IMG/VR virus record: IMGVR_UViG_3300017992_000057
Coordinates: 1-32,248 of that record
Source: a virus
Reading direction: 5' to 3' (one strand)
DNA length: 32,248 bases
Position numbers and translations under genes: made by a program. This document shows positions 1 to 6,652 of the stretch, one piece after another. The notes under the pieces were generated by a model. The model saw only the letters and a list, made by a program, of their open reading frames with translations, was not told the origin of the DNA and did not search any database. How positions within the stretch are numbered: the stretch's first letter is position 1; every line of letters begins with the position of its first letter.

Positions 1-20
1 ACCGTGAGCACTGCGACATC

Positions 21-119
21 GTGGGATACGGCGGGAATCCCTGCCGGCGCGTGCATGGCCGCCGGCCCTGCCGGGCCGCCGGGGTCGGCCGCGGCTGCGC
101 CGCGCCCACCGTATCCCAC
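21..119. repeat. 11-bp perfect inverted repeat with long spacer
   Basis: GTGGGATACGG at 21-31 is the exact reverse complement of CCGTATCCCAC at 109-119. The 77-base spacer is itself rich in complementary CCGGCC/GGCCGG blocks. A related sequence, GTGGGTTACGG, follows at about 129-139. It could form a large cruciform or RNA stem; no function is known. Confidence 0.6.
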
Positions 120-190
120 GGCTACGCCGTGGGTTACGGCAGGACGGCGGGGCGCGGTTCTCACACGGTGCGCGCCTGTGGGGGCTGGGC

Positions 191-228
191 GTGTGTGAAA
201 CGACGAGCATCGGATGTCAAGGGATGTC
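191..228 (+). repeat. composite repeat module, copy 1
   Basis: A GTGTGAAAC variant of the dispersed motif lies at 193-201. After 10 bases come two GGATGTC sites starting at 212 and 222. Copies 2 and 3 have the same architecture, so it looks like a multi-site protein-binding unit. Confidence 0.5.
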
Positions 229-470
229 GTCGACGTCCGCTTGACATCGCTGGGCGCTGTGGGCGGGGCCAGCGGCCGGCGGCTGGGCCGCGGCGTGGGC
301 GGGTGAGCGTCTTCGGTGTCGTCGGGTTGTCGTCGCCTGGGCCGTGGCGGCGGTTCGGGGCCTGCGGCCTGGGCCGCGGGGCGGCTGCACCTGCTGGGGC
401 GGCGTGGCCGTGGCGCCGTGGTCGACGTCGGCGGCGGATGGTCGCCTGTGTGGTCGCCCTGGGCGGCGTT

Positions 471-519
471 GTGTGAGAAACGGGGCCGGGGCCGGATGAG
501 CGTCCGGATGAGCATCCGG
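471..519 (+). repeat. composite repeat module, copy 2
   Basis: GTGAGAAAC at 473-481 is followed 12 bases later by two 12-bp tandem units, CCGGATGAGCGT (492-503) and CCGGATGAGCAT (504-515), and a further CCGG. Spacing from motif to repeats equals that of copy 3. Confidence 0.55.
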
Positions 520-628
520 CCTGTGGGCGGTGGTGCCGGCTGGTGCCGTTTGGCGATTGGCTGCGGTTCCCGCGGCTGAACCGGCGAAAGGGGCCGCGGT
601 GAGCACGCGGGGAGCACGGGGAAGTCTC

Positions 629-647
629 GGATGACATCCCGGATGTC
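629..647 (+). repeat. GGATGAC/GGATGTC pair without full upstream motif
   Basis: GGATGAC at 629 and GGATGTC at 641 are 12 bp apart, like the pairs in the composite modules. Only a degraded GTGAGCAC sequence lies upstream (599-606), so this may be a partial copy. Confidence 0.35.
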
Positions 648-906
648 CTCGCGCCTTTTGGCGCCAGTTGGGCCGTTTGCCTGGGCCTTTTGGCGGCAGG
701 TGGTGGGGCCGCGGGTGAGACATCAGGGGCGTGGAGGAGCGTGGCCGGCCGTTTGGGGCCGTGTCTCGGCGCCTGCTGCAAAGCGGGGGAGGGGCCTGTG
801 GGTTGACCCCTCCCACTGGGGGGACCGCTTTCCTGGGCCGTTCTACGGGCTGGCGGTTGGGCGGCGGTGGCGCCCGTTTTCCCGGTGCAACGGTGGCGGC
901 GTGGGC

Positions 907-953
907 AAGTGTGAGAAACGAACGAGCAGAAGGATGTCACGAAGGATGTCACG
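907..953 (+). repeat. composite repeat module, copy 3
   Basis: A full AAGTGTGAGAAAC motif (907-919) is followed 12 bases after its end by GGATGTC within two perfect 12-bp tandem units, AAGGATGTCACG at 930-941 and 942-953. This is the cleanest copy of the module. Confidence 0.6.
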
Positions 954-1626
954 AGCGGGCCGCCTGGGGCCGAATTGCCGCAAGCCGTTGGCGGCCGTGG
1001 GCCTGCGGTGAAACCGCGTGAAGGAGCAGAGTGAAGACGTCGAGGAAGACAACGAAGGGCGGCGTGGCGGCCCGAAACGCTGCAACCCGTGGGGGCCGTT
1101 CGGGTTCGCTGGAAAACGTCGCGAGTTGACGTCCGATGACATCGTCGGACATCGTCGTTGCACCGGGCCGCCCTGGGCCGGGCCGGCGGTGCCGGCCGGC
1201 GAACTGCGGGGATATCCCTGTAGATGTCTCGATGGTCGTCCGTGGCCGCGGGTTTCCACGGGTTCGCGGCGGTGCACCTGCCGGCCTTTGCCGGCCGGGT
1301 CCGGCCGCCTGCGCCGGCTACGGGATGGCCGCGGGTTCCGGCCATGCGGCAGGCTGAACGTTCGCGGCTCCGCGGCGGCGCCGTGGCCGCGGCTGGGAAA
1401 CGGTGCCGGCCGAAGGCGGCCGCGGAACTTGGCCGCGGGATTCTGCGGGGAGCAAGTGTGCGAAACCGGGGGGGCGGCTGGCGGGTTTCGCGGCGGAAGA
1501 GGGGGAGGCATCTCGCCCTCCCTGCTGTGGACGCCAGCGCCGTAAGTGTAAACGACGCCTTACGTTACGAACGGGTAACGAGGTTGTTACCGACGCGTAA
1601 CGGGACCCGGAGATTTCGACGAAGTC

Positions 1627-1643
1627 GTGTTGCTTCGCAACAC
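1627..1643. other. perfect 7-bp stem-loop
   Basis: GTGTTGC, loop TTC, GCAACAC. It follows a patch with four GTAAC/GTTAC sites (about 1561-1607). A second hairpin with the same TTC loop is at 2519-2537. It has no T-run, so it is not a standard terminator. Confidence 0.5.
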
Positions 1644-2051
1644 CTGCCCCAGCGTTTCGTCCCGCGCGTGTATCGGTTTCCGAGTTTGGCCTGGGGTCGC
1701 GCCTACCGGCGCCGGCCCGTCGCGGTGTGGCGCGGTGTGGTGCGGTTGGCGCGGTGTTGAACGTTCGCGGCGGTGCTGCGGTGTGGTGCGGTTCAGGCGT
1801 TTGGGCGCGGTGTGGGCCTGTGGCCGGTTGTGCGGTGGTGCAGTGTCTTCACGGTGGCGCGGGGTTCGGTGTGGCGGCTGGCGTGGCGTGTGGTGGGCGA
1901 CGTTGGGCGGTGGCGGCGGTTTGGCGGCGGGCGGGAGCGGTCGGTGGGGGCGGGGCCGTGGTGTGGCCGTGTGGGGCGCCTGCGGCGCGGGCGGTGGTAG
2001 GCGGCCGCGCGGTTTGGCGGCGCACCTGCGGGCTGGTCGTCGTTATCCTGC

Positions 2052-2087
2052 GATATCGCTGATATCTTCGATATAGCAGATACAGTC
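2052..2087 (+). repeat. four 9-bp tandem GATATC-type repeats
   Basis: GATATC, GATATC, GATATA and GATACA start at 2052, 2061, 2070 and 2079, exactly 9 bp apart. The array is an AT-rich island in G/C-rich flanks. It resembles an iteron or helix-opening element, but no initiator gene is visible in the window. Confidence 0.55.
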
Positions 2088-2266
2088 CTGGGCCGTTGGC
2101 GTGGTTCTGTGCGAAATGGCGGGGAGTTGCACAAGGTGGGGCGTGGCGTTGTGCAGTGTTCGGGATGTATGTTTTGGCGGCGGCTGTTTGAACGTTCGCC
2201 TCGAGGTCCCCCCTCGGCTGTGCTGTGCGGTGTCTACGGTGTGGGATGGAAGGGGGGGAGTTGCCC

Positions 2267-2317
2267 TGAACGTTCAAAGTTATCGCTTGAACGTTCGGGC
2301 CTTGCGTTGAACGTATC
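2267..2317. repeat. phased TGAACGTTC palindrome cluster
   Basis: TGAACGTTCA (2267-2276), TGAACGTTC (2288-2296) and the variant TGAACGTATC (2308-2317) are spaced 21 and 20 bp, about two DNA turns. Other exact GAACGTTC sites nearby start at 1356, 1759, 2190 and 2568. This fits repeated operators for a dimeric DNA-binding protein; the factor is unknown. Confidence 0.5.
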
Positions 2318-2408
2318 CGCTCAAGTTGGGCGTGGGGTTGTGGTTCCGCGGGAATCGGTGGGGCTTGGCGTTCATTCTGGCGAGGGGGGGAGTGACATCC
2401 GGTGTCGT

Positions 2409-2492
2409 ATAGACGTCGACGGTGCGGTGCCGGTATTATACCGGGGCCATGCGGTGAACGGTAGGAGCCCGGTTCTACGGTAGGACGTCTAT
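2409..2492 (+). other. possible structured RNA or cruciform element
   Basis: An outer 9-bp stem pairs ATAGACGTC (2409-2417) with GACGTCTAT (2484-2492). Inside are the perfect palindrome CCGGTATTATACCGG (2430-2444) and a small GTAG...CTAC hairpin near 2461-2478. It is not a recognisable tRNA: I see no anticodon or T-arm pattern. Confidence 0.4.
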
Positions 2493-2518
2493 CGGTGAAC
2501 GGCTGGGGACTGTTATTT

Positions 2519-2537
2519 CGGTTTCCTTCGGAAACCG
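2519..2537 (+). other. 8-bp stem-loop ahead of a possible ORF
   Basis: CGGTTTCC, loop TTC, GGAAACCG: a perfect stem. It ends 3 bases before a GGAGGG ribosome-site-like sequence (2541-2546) and ATG 2554, so it could shape translation of the doubtful ORF that follows. Confidence 0.45.
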
Positions 2538-2553
2538 AGCGGAGGGTCTCAAA

Positions 2554-2934
2554 ATGAACGGATGGGCGAACGTTCCGGGGCTGGCGTTCACGAAACCGCT
2601 CAAGGGTGCACGGTGCAGGGGCGGGGGAGCGGTGGCCTGGGCGTGCTCTGGAATTTCGGCCTCCGCGGCGCCGGTGAATTCCTACCTCGGGACATGGGGT
2701 TGGCGGCGGGATGTGGCTCGAACGCAATCCGAAAATCGGGGGCGCCTGTATCGTTTTTCCGAGTTGCAGGGTGCCCGCGGGCGGAATAGAATCGGGGGCG
2801 TCAGGTTGTGGAACGTGGCGCGGCGTTGCAGGCTGGTCCGTGCAACACCGGAACTCCTGGGCCTCGCGGGTTGGCGGCCTTCTCCCGCTGGGCCTTCTTC
2901 GCTGCCGTCGCCATGCGGTACTCCTTCCGCCTGA
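2554..2934 (+). CDS. doubtful small ORF between hairpin and terminator
   Basis: This 126-codon frame has a good ribosome site (GGAGGG, 7 bases before ATG). It lies between a perfect hairpin and a strong + strand terminator at 2960-2996, as a real transcription unit would. Against it, the product (MNGWANVPGLAF...) is Arg/Gly/Trp-rich with no recognisable domain, and a minus-strand ORF with an equally good ribosome site overlaps its 3' end. It may be a short gene, the body of a non-coding transcript, or chance. Confidence 0.25.
   Translation: MNGWANVPGLAFTKPLKGARCRGGGAVAWACSGISASAAPVNSYLGTWGWRRDVARTQSENRGRLYRFSELQGARGRNRIGGVRLWNVARRCRLVRATPELLGLAGWRPSPAGPSSLPSPCGTPSA
2801..2914 (-). CDS. doubtful 37-residue minus-strand peptide
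   Basis: On the reverse strand, GGAAGGAG lies 6 bases before ATG 2914, as good a ribosome site as any in the window. The first dozen residues (MATAAKKAQREKAA) look like a genuine basic helical protein start. The rest (NPRGPGVPVLHGPACN...) looks non-coding. It could be a small leftward gene or the 5' stub of a truncated one. Every other gene here points right, so a leftward gene would be notable. Confidence 0.25.
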   Translation of the reverse strand: MATAAKKAQREKAANPRGPGVPVLHGPACNAAPRSTT

Positions 2935-2959
2935 TCCGCGCCGTGGCGTTCCACGCCGG

Positions 2960-2996
2960 CCGCCGGCCTCCACCGTGGGGCCGGCGGTTTTCTTTT
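2960..2996 (+). terminator. strong rho-independent terminator
   Basis: CCGCCGGCC (2960-2968) pairs perfectly with GGCCGGCGG (2979-2987). The loop holds a further CCAC/GTGG pairing, and TTTTCTTTT follows. It implies that something upstream in this control region is transcribed rightward. Confidence 0.8.
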
Positions 2997-3001
2997 GCCC
3001 T

Positions 3002-3081
3002 GTGCTCCACCGTGCTCGCCGGCGCTCCACCGTGCTCGTCCGTGCTCACCGGTGCTCCACCGTGTTCACCGGTGCTCGCTG
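3002..3081 (+). repeat. eight 10-bp tandem repeats, consensus GTGCTCNCCG
   Basis: Units begin at 3002, 3012, 3022, 3032, 3042, 3052, 3062 and 3072 without slippage. GTGCTC is kept or one base off in each unit. A 10-bp period places every unit on nearly the same helix face. The array lies between the terminator and promoter P1, suggesting cooperative protein binding or DNA bending (inference). Confidence 0.65.
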
Positions 3082-3172
3082 CTGCCGTGCGGCGTTTGCG
3101 GTGTTCCGGCCCGGCCGCGGCCCGGTTTCGGGGCGGCGCTACCTGTTGGGGCGGTTGGGGTTGGAGGGGCCT

Positions 3173-3205
3173 CTGTATTTCGGCTGTATTTTCGCTGTAT
3201 CGGGA
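3173..3205 (+). repeat. three 11-bp CTGTATTTCGG-like repeats
   Basis: CTGTATTTCGG, CTGTATTTTCG and CTGTATCGGGA begin at 3173, 3184 and 3195, exactly 11 bp apart. A GCTAC/GTAGC stem follows (about 3207-3223). The array lies about 120 bp upstream of the P1 -35 box and may be regulatory. Confidence 0.5.
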
Positions 3206-3306
3206 GGCTACGCGAAAAGTAGCGTAATCTTCAAGGTGTTATCACGCAACAGGTTAGGGCATGGTAAGACTGTGCAGTTTCCCACATTTTGCGTTTTTAG
3301 TAGTAA

Positions 3307-3350
3307 AACCCCAAAAAAGGGGTTGACTTTCCTTCGGCGTCGGGTACAAT
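3307..3350 (+). promoter_or_regulatory. promoter P1 with palindrome over the -35 box
   Basis: -35 TTGACT (3323-3328), 16-bp spacer, -10 TACAAT (3345-3350). The inverted repeat AACCCC-A6-GGGGTT (3307-3324) overlaps the -35 box, a natural operator position. A GTTTT...AAAAC dyad precedes it. P2 and P3 share the CGGG-TACAAT core and the A-tract palindrome. It would drive the genes from 3381. Confidence 0.85.
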
Positions 3351-3380
3351 AGGGGCAGAATGAGAACGAAAGGGGAAACG

Positions 3381-3635
3381 ATGGCCAGCGAATACCCGAA
3401 CCTCGAACAGCAGGAACGGCAGGCACGGGGCGAGTTCGTGGCGATGGTGCACGGGCTGCTCAAGGGCGTGGGCTCCATGCCGGCGGCGGAACGTGCGGCC
3501 CTGTGCAAACGCCTGGGCGTGGAGGTTCCGCGGCTGTACGTGCACGCGGCGGCCCGGCCGGGCGACAGCGACATCAGCGTGCAGGTGAAGGGCGGTTGGG
3601 TTTTCAACGTGGACATCGAACTGGCCGGCTGCTAA
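3381..3635 (+). CDS. hypothetical early protein
   Basis: First gene after promoter P1; 84 residues, no family recognised. I chose ATG 3381 because AAAGGGG lies just upstream. The in-frame ATG at 3360 sits about where the transcript should begin, too close for a ribosome site. The N-terminal half is predicted helical and charged (EQQERQARGEFVAMVHGLLK). The C-terminal half looks like short strands (VQVKGGWVFNVDIELAGC). A 20-base gap with the shared GGCAAGGAAGGAG leader separates it from the next gene. Confidence 0.75.
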   Translation: MASEYPNLEQQERQARGEFVAMVHGLLKGVGSMPAAERAALCKRLGVEVPRLYVHAAARPGDSDISVQVKGGWVFNVDIELAGC

Positions 3636-3655
3636 CGGCAAGGAAGGAGCACACG

Positions 3656-3889
3656 ATGGCGACGAAAACGAAATCGGCCAAGGCGACCCGCGAGGAAAAA
3701 CTGGCGGCCCTGCGGTTCCTGTGGGAACGCGGGAACGCGGCCACGCTGGCGGAACTGTGGTCGATGCAGGACGGGTATGGGGTACCCGGTTTCATGCCGG
3801 AGCAGGGTTACGACTGGAGCGGCGTTCGGGATTCCAGCGATGCCGCGGTGGACGCCATGTTCGCGCACTTCTTCCCGTGGCGCGCGTAG
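3656..3889 (+). CDS. hypothetical early protein, basic N-terminus
   Basis: 77 residues from ATG 3656, preceded by GGCAAGGAAGGAG, the leader shared by many genes of this block. It begins with a basic tail (MATKTKSAKATREEK), then an amphipathic helix (KLAALRFLWERGN) and an aromatic C-terminus ending FFPWRA. No known domain is recognisable. The stop codon lies inside the ribosome site of the next gene (TAGGAGG), so the two are probably translationally coupled. Confidence 0.8.
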   Translation: MATKTKSAKATREEKLAALRFLWERGNAATLAELWSMQDGYGVPGFMPEQGYDWSGVRDSSDAAVDAMFAHFFPWRA

Positions 3890-3899
3890 GAGGTGAACC

Positions 3900-4379
3900 A
3901 TGCGGGGCACGCTTTCCGAAATCCTGAATCACCTCGAGGAATGGTTCGGAAACGAACCGGCCATCCTGCACACGAGCCGGTCCTGGGGCGACCGCCGGTT
4001 GGCCTTCCCGGACAACTTGCACCTGTACGCGGCGGGCGGGCAAACCGTTGAGGTTCGCGTGGTGCAGGACCCGGCGACGGAAATGCTGCACCTCGAGGCA
4101 ACCGGCCGGCGCGACGGTTCGTGTTTGGCGCGGCGCACGGTGGAGCCCATGCGGTACGCGGGCGCCGGCGTGTACCACGTGCCGGGCCTCATTTCCTTCA
4201 AGGTGCGCGCCCTGGAACTGCTGGGCAACCTGAACCGGGCGGTCGCCGACGCGGAACGCACGCGCGGCGAGGCATCGGTGGCGCGGGCGCTGGCGGCGCC
4301 GGCGGGTAAGGACGGGAACTGCGGCGCGTTCGGGCGCGCCGTTCTGGACGGAATCCGTGAACACCGGCGGGGCCGGTAG
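3900..4379 (+). CDS. hypothetical protein, paralogue of the next gene
   Basis: 159 residues. GGAGGTG sits 6 bases before ATG and overlaps the upstream stop. The protein starts MRGTLSEILNHLEEW and ends with a FGRAVLDGIREHR-type helix. The next gene has the same pattern: FGTLGEVMGRVEAW at the start and FRAALLAGISESR near the end. Both have a beta-rich middle (here VEVRVVQ...LHLEATG). They are probably an old tandem duplication. No named family is recognised; a small DNA- or host-factor-binding protein is only a guess. Confidence 0.8.
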   Translation: MRGTLSEILNHLEEWFGNEPAILHTSRSWGDRRLAFPDNLHLYAAGGQTVEVRVVQDPATEMLHLEATGRRDGSCLARRTVEPMRYAGAGVYHVPGLISFKVRALELLGNLNRAVADAERTRGEASVARALAAPAGKDGNCGAFGRAVLDGIREHRRGR

Positions 4380-4389
4380 GAGGTGCGGT

Positions 4390-4875
4390 GTGTTCGGCAC
4401 GCTGGGCGAAGTGATGGGGCGGGTTGAAGCCTGGGCGCGTTCGCGTTCGAGCATCCGAACGGTGGAACGCGGGCGGGTTCGCGGCGTGGTTTCCGTTCGC
4501 GTGCCGGTGTTCTTTCGCACGGTGGGCGGCGTGCGGTTCGTGGTGGGCATCACGCGCAACGACAGCGAGTACACGCTGGTCGCGTCGGGGCCTGACGGTG
4601 ACCCGTGCGCGCGGGCCGTGTTCACGCCTGCGCTTGGGAGCGGCAGATTCTCGATTCCTGTGGGTTCGTTCCTGAACCTGCTCCAAGTGTGCATCGAAAA
4701 TGAGGACCCCGAGGCCGGGCGCCCACGGCGCCGGCAGCGGGAACGGCGGCAGCCGGCGCGTGCCGTGCGGCGGTGCACGGTGCAGCCCGAGGAGGGCGAT
4801 GCGAAGTTTCGCGCGGCGCTGCTGGCCGGGATAAGCGAAAGCCGGGAAACGCGAGCGGCAAGGAGGAGACGATGA
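4390..4875 (+). CDS. hypothetical protein, GTG start, paralogue of preceding gene
   Basis: 161 residues. I chose GTG 4390 because it follows GGAGGTG and puts VFGTLGEVMGRVEAW in register with MRGTLSEILNHLEEW of the upstream gene. Starting earlier at 4357 would add 11 residues read from the end of that gene. The middle is strand-rich (VRFVVGITRNDSEYTLVASG), and the tail is very basic (RRRQRERRQPARAVRR and a final ARRRR), suggesting nucleic-acid contact (inference). Its stop overlaps the next start (ATGA at 4872). Confidence 0.75.
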   Translation: MFGTLGEVMGRVEAWARSRSSIRTVERGRVRGVVSVRVPVFFRTVGGVRFVVGITRNDSEYTLVASGPDGDPCARAVFTPALGSGRFSIPVGSFLNLLQVCIENEDPEAGRPRRRQRERRQPARAVRRCTVQPEEGDAKFRAALLAGISESRETRAARRRR

Positions 4876-5399
4876 CGGCAACCTTTCAAAGCGTGCACGT
4901 GGTGAGTGAGAACGGCGAGGGCGGCTACGCGCCGGGCGTGGTGCTCGTGAACGGGCGCGCCCTGGGCAGCGACGAGGCCTGCCCGCGGCACCGGGTACAG
5001 CCGGAGGACGGTTGCATCCTGTGCGCCACGGTGGCGGCGGCGCGGGCGCGGTACGAGGCCAAGGTGCGGCCGGTGGCGCCGGCGCCGGAACCGGCGCCCC
5101 ATCATCCGGCCTGCAACTGCGGGCCGTGCTGGACGCGGCGTAACGCGAACCCGTGGCGCCGGCAGGAGGAACGCCGTGCGCGGCAGTTCTTCACGGTGCG
5201 CGCCCCCGTAACGGGCGAACTGCGGGAACCCGTGGAGGTGGACTGCGCGTACGACCAGCCGGAATATCAGCAGCCGCGGACCTGTTCGTGCGGCGGCGTG
5301 GCCTGGAAAAAGGCCACGGTGGGCGCGTACGTGTGCACGGAGTGCGGGGCCATGCCCTGCGCCGATGGAACGTGGCGGCGGCCGGGCGAGCGCGCGTAA
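4872..5399 (+). CDS. multi-zinc-ribbon hypothetical protein
   Basis: 175 residues from ATG 4872, which overlaps the previous stop; ribosome site AAGGAGGAG. Cysteine clusters give at least two likely zinc sites: CPRH...CILC near residues 37-56, CNCGPC near 83, and CSCGG...CTECG in the last third. An Ala/Pro linker (VAPAPEPAPHH) separates the first two. Such small phage zinc-ribbon proteins often bind host RNA polymerase or nucleic acid; here that is inference. It is the last gene of the P1 unit, and promoter P2 follows. Confidence 0.8.
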   Translation: MTATFQSVHVVSENGEGGYAPGVVLVNGRALGSDEACPRHRVQPEDGCILCATVAAARARYEAKVRPVAPAPEPAPHHPACNCGPCWTRRNANPWRRQEERRARQFFTVRAPVTGELREPVEVDCAYDQPEYQQPRTCSCGGVAWKKATVGAYVCTECGAMPCADGTWRRPGERA

Positions 5400-5446
5400 C
5401 CTGGGGCCGTGGGCCGGGTTCCGTTTTTTGCGTTTTTATATGCAAA

Positions 5447-5490
5447 AACCCAAAAAAAGGGCTTGCCTTTTCCCTTGTTTCGGGTACAAT
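5447..5490 (+). promoter_or_regulatory. promoter P2
   Basis: -35 TTGCCT (5463-5468), 16-bp spacer ending TTTCGGG, -10 TACAAT (5485-5490). AACCC-A7-GGG (5447-5461) abuts the -35 box. The dyad GTTTTT-N6-AAAAAC lies just upstream. It is near-identical in layout to P1 and P3. Confidence 0.85.
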
Positions 5491-5536
5491 TCTATCAGTG
5501 CGGCAAGGAAACGACGGCAAGGAAAAGGAGGACACG

Positions 5537-5890
5537 ATGAACGCGAACGAAACCCCGAAAGCCATCGCCCCGGTGGTGCGGAACGACTGCCCGTTCAAGG
5601 ACGAGAACATGGGCCTCCCGGAGCGGTGCGAGGGCACCTGCGGCGCGAACTGCCCGCTCGTGCAGCGGCACAGGGACCTCATTCCCCTGAAGCACATCGA
5701 GGTCAACGACAGCGAGTACCGGTTTTCCCACGGCCACGCGCCCCGCGTGATCGGCGGCGGCCGGGCGCCCTGGGCCTTCGAGATCAAGGGCGTGACCTAC
5801 TGGCTCACGGGCGGGATCGCGGAGTGCCGGAACACGGCCAAGCGCATCGCCCAGTTCAAGGGCGCCTTCGAGGTGAAGGTTCTTTCGTAG
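5537..5890 (+). CDS. cysteine-rich hypothetical protein
   Basis: 117 residues, first gene after P2, with AAAAGGAGG before ATG 5537. The leader carries the GGCAAGGA element twice. Five cysteines cluster early (CPFKDENMG...CEGTCGANCPLV), a likely metal site. The rest looks like a compact alpha/beta fold (FEIKGVTYWLTGGIAECRNT) ending with a lysine-rich strand (FKGAFEVKVLS). No family is recognised. A long GC hairpin follows the stop. Confidence 0.8.
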   Translation: MNANETPKAIAPVVRNDCPFKDENMGLPERCEGTCGANCPLVQRHRDLIPLKHIEVNDSEYRFSHGHAPRVIGGGRAPWAFEIKGVTYWLTGGIAECRNTAKRIAQFKGAFEVKVLS

Positions 5891-5903
5891 CACTGCGAAC
5901 ACG

Positions 5904-5930
5904 GGCGGCCGGTGAACGGCCGGCCGCCCT
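5904..5930 (+). other. 10-bp perfect GC hairpin after the gene
   Basis: GGGCGGCCGG pairs with CCGGCCGCCC across a 7-base loop. No T-run follows, so it may stabilise the mRNA 3' end or pause polymerase rather than terminate. The next gene's GAGGTG site starts 7 bases later. Confidence 0.5.
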
Positions 5931-5945
5931 GCTGTGAGGTGGAAC

Positions 5946-6236
5946 ATGGCGCACGCTGTGAAACTTTCGGACTGGGCAAGGCCGGGAACCCTGCGGCGGT
6001 TCCGGCGTGAGGAACATGAGGCGTTGGCGCAGTACGCGGAGGAGCGGAGCGCCATGCTGCGGCATCCGGAACGGCGCAAGCGGAACTCCTACGGTGTGGG
6101 GACGCCGGCGTTCGAGCGGGCGATGCGTGAGGCGCTGGATGCGCGCGACGAATGGTTGCGTGCGTGGGGCAAGGTGCAGCGGTGCCTCATGGCGCAGGCC
6201 AAGGTCAAGGCCGGGGAAATCCCGGCGCCCGTGTGA
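5946..6236 (+). CDS. basic helical hypothetical protein
   Basis: 96 residues. I chose ATG 5946 (GAGGTG 5 bases upstream) over the in-frame GTG at 5934, which lacks a site. The protein is Arg/Glu-rich and almost wholly helical (RRFRREEHEALAQYAEERSAML, split here by description only as one long helix), followed by a second helix ending KAGEIPAPV. No domain is recognised. A nucleic-acid-associated or structural role is possible but unsupported. The gene below starts 14 bases on. Confidence 0.75.
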   Translation: MAHAVKLSDWARPGTLRRFRREEHEALAQYAEERSAMLRHPERRKRNSYGVGTPAFERAMREALDARDEWLRAWGKVQRCLMAQAKVKAGEIPAPV

Positions 6237-6249
6237 AAGGCGGCAAACG

Positions 6250-6432
6250 ATGGAAAAACGCTACTACCTTCACCGAGAAGAGCGATACGGGATTATCGGG
6301 GATGTTCGGGCGGCGTTGGCGCACGATAACGCTCCTGATCACAGGGTTGACGAATATGTGGCTGTTACGCAAGGGGAGTATGACGACTGCGTGTTGGATC
6401 TCCGATACGAGGACGGCGAGTGGACCCAGTAG
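6250..6432 (+). CDS. small acidic hypothetical protein
   Basis: 60 residues from ATG 6250. The leader GAAAGGCGGCAAACG is a weaker form of the usual GGCAAGGAGG. The sequence (MEKRYYLHREERYGI, then DDCVLDLRYEDGEWTQ) is acidic at its end. Its codons hold more A and T at third positions (ATT, GAT, TAT, GTT) than its neighbours, so it may be a more recent arrival. No family is recognised. Confidence 0.7.
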   Translation: MEKRYYLHREERYGIIGDVRAALAHDNAPDHRVDEYVAVTQGEYDDCVLDLRYEDGEWTQ

Positions 6433-6448
6433 GCGGCAAGGAGGAAAC

Positions 6449-6652
6449 GTGGGCGCGAGGATCGAATTCAAGGAACGACCGGGCGGCCCGAAGGAACTGT
6501 GGGCCGTGCACGGCGGCAAGCGGCGCGAGGTGCGCGCTTCCGCGGTGGCGCTGCTGCGCGAACTGCGCGAGGACCTGGGGCACCGGCGCGCGCAGGTTTT
6601 CATCAACGGCCGGCGGGTGCAACTGCCGGGCAAGGAGGTGGCGCGTGGATAG
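6449..6652 (+). CDS. small basic hypothetical protein, GTG start
   Basis: 67 residues from GTG 6449, set by the full leader GGCGGCAAGGAGGAAAC. It begins VGARIEFKERPGG with a strand-like segment, then a helix (ALLRELREDLGHRR) and a final strand pair (AQVFINGRRVQLPG). The overall pattern is a small beta-alpha-beta protein. No family is recognised. Its stop lies inside the start of the next gene, indicating translational coupling. Confidence 0.75.
   Translation: MGARIEFKERPGGPKELWAVHGGKRREVRASAVALLRELREDLGHRRAQVFINGRRVQLPGKEVARG

Larger units (their letters stand above)
1..3380. promoter_or_regulatory. long non-coding, repeat-rich control region
   Basis: I see no convincing protein gene across most of this stretch. 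The open frames present are Arg/Pro/Gly-rich products of the very high GC content, lack ribosome sites, and exist on both strands at once. It does contain ordered short repeats: paired GGATGNC modules, GAACGTTC palindromes, 9-, 10- and 11-bp tandem arrays, perfect stem-loops and one strong terminator. About 1690-2040 is strongly G-skewed on this strand. Motifs also found further right (GTGAGAAAC, GAACGTTC) tie the region to the same replicon. A control or replication-origin role is inference; decayed sequence is the main alternative. Confidence 0.6.

Noticed and set aside
161-1345. 394-codon minus-strand open frame
   Set aside because: Arg/Pro/Thr-rich composition, no ribosome site, and long frames open on several other frames at the same place. 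It is a GC artefact.
2101-2117. Further dispersed-motif copy (TGTGCGAAAT)
   Set aside because: Two or more mismatches to the core; not counted.
2409-2492. tRNA gene
   Set aside because: Length is close to a tRNA, but the closing stem is 9 bp, the T-arm consensus is missing and no anticodon loop can be placed.
1849-3030. 393-codon minus-strand open frame
   Set aside because: Same low-complexity composition; it crosses a strong terminator, the tandem arrays and the palindromes.
3002-3081. CRISPR array
   Set aside because: The units are 10 bp and contiguous with no unique spacers, so this is a simple tandem array.
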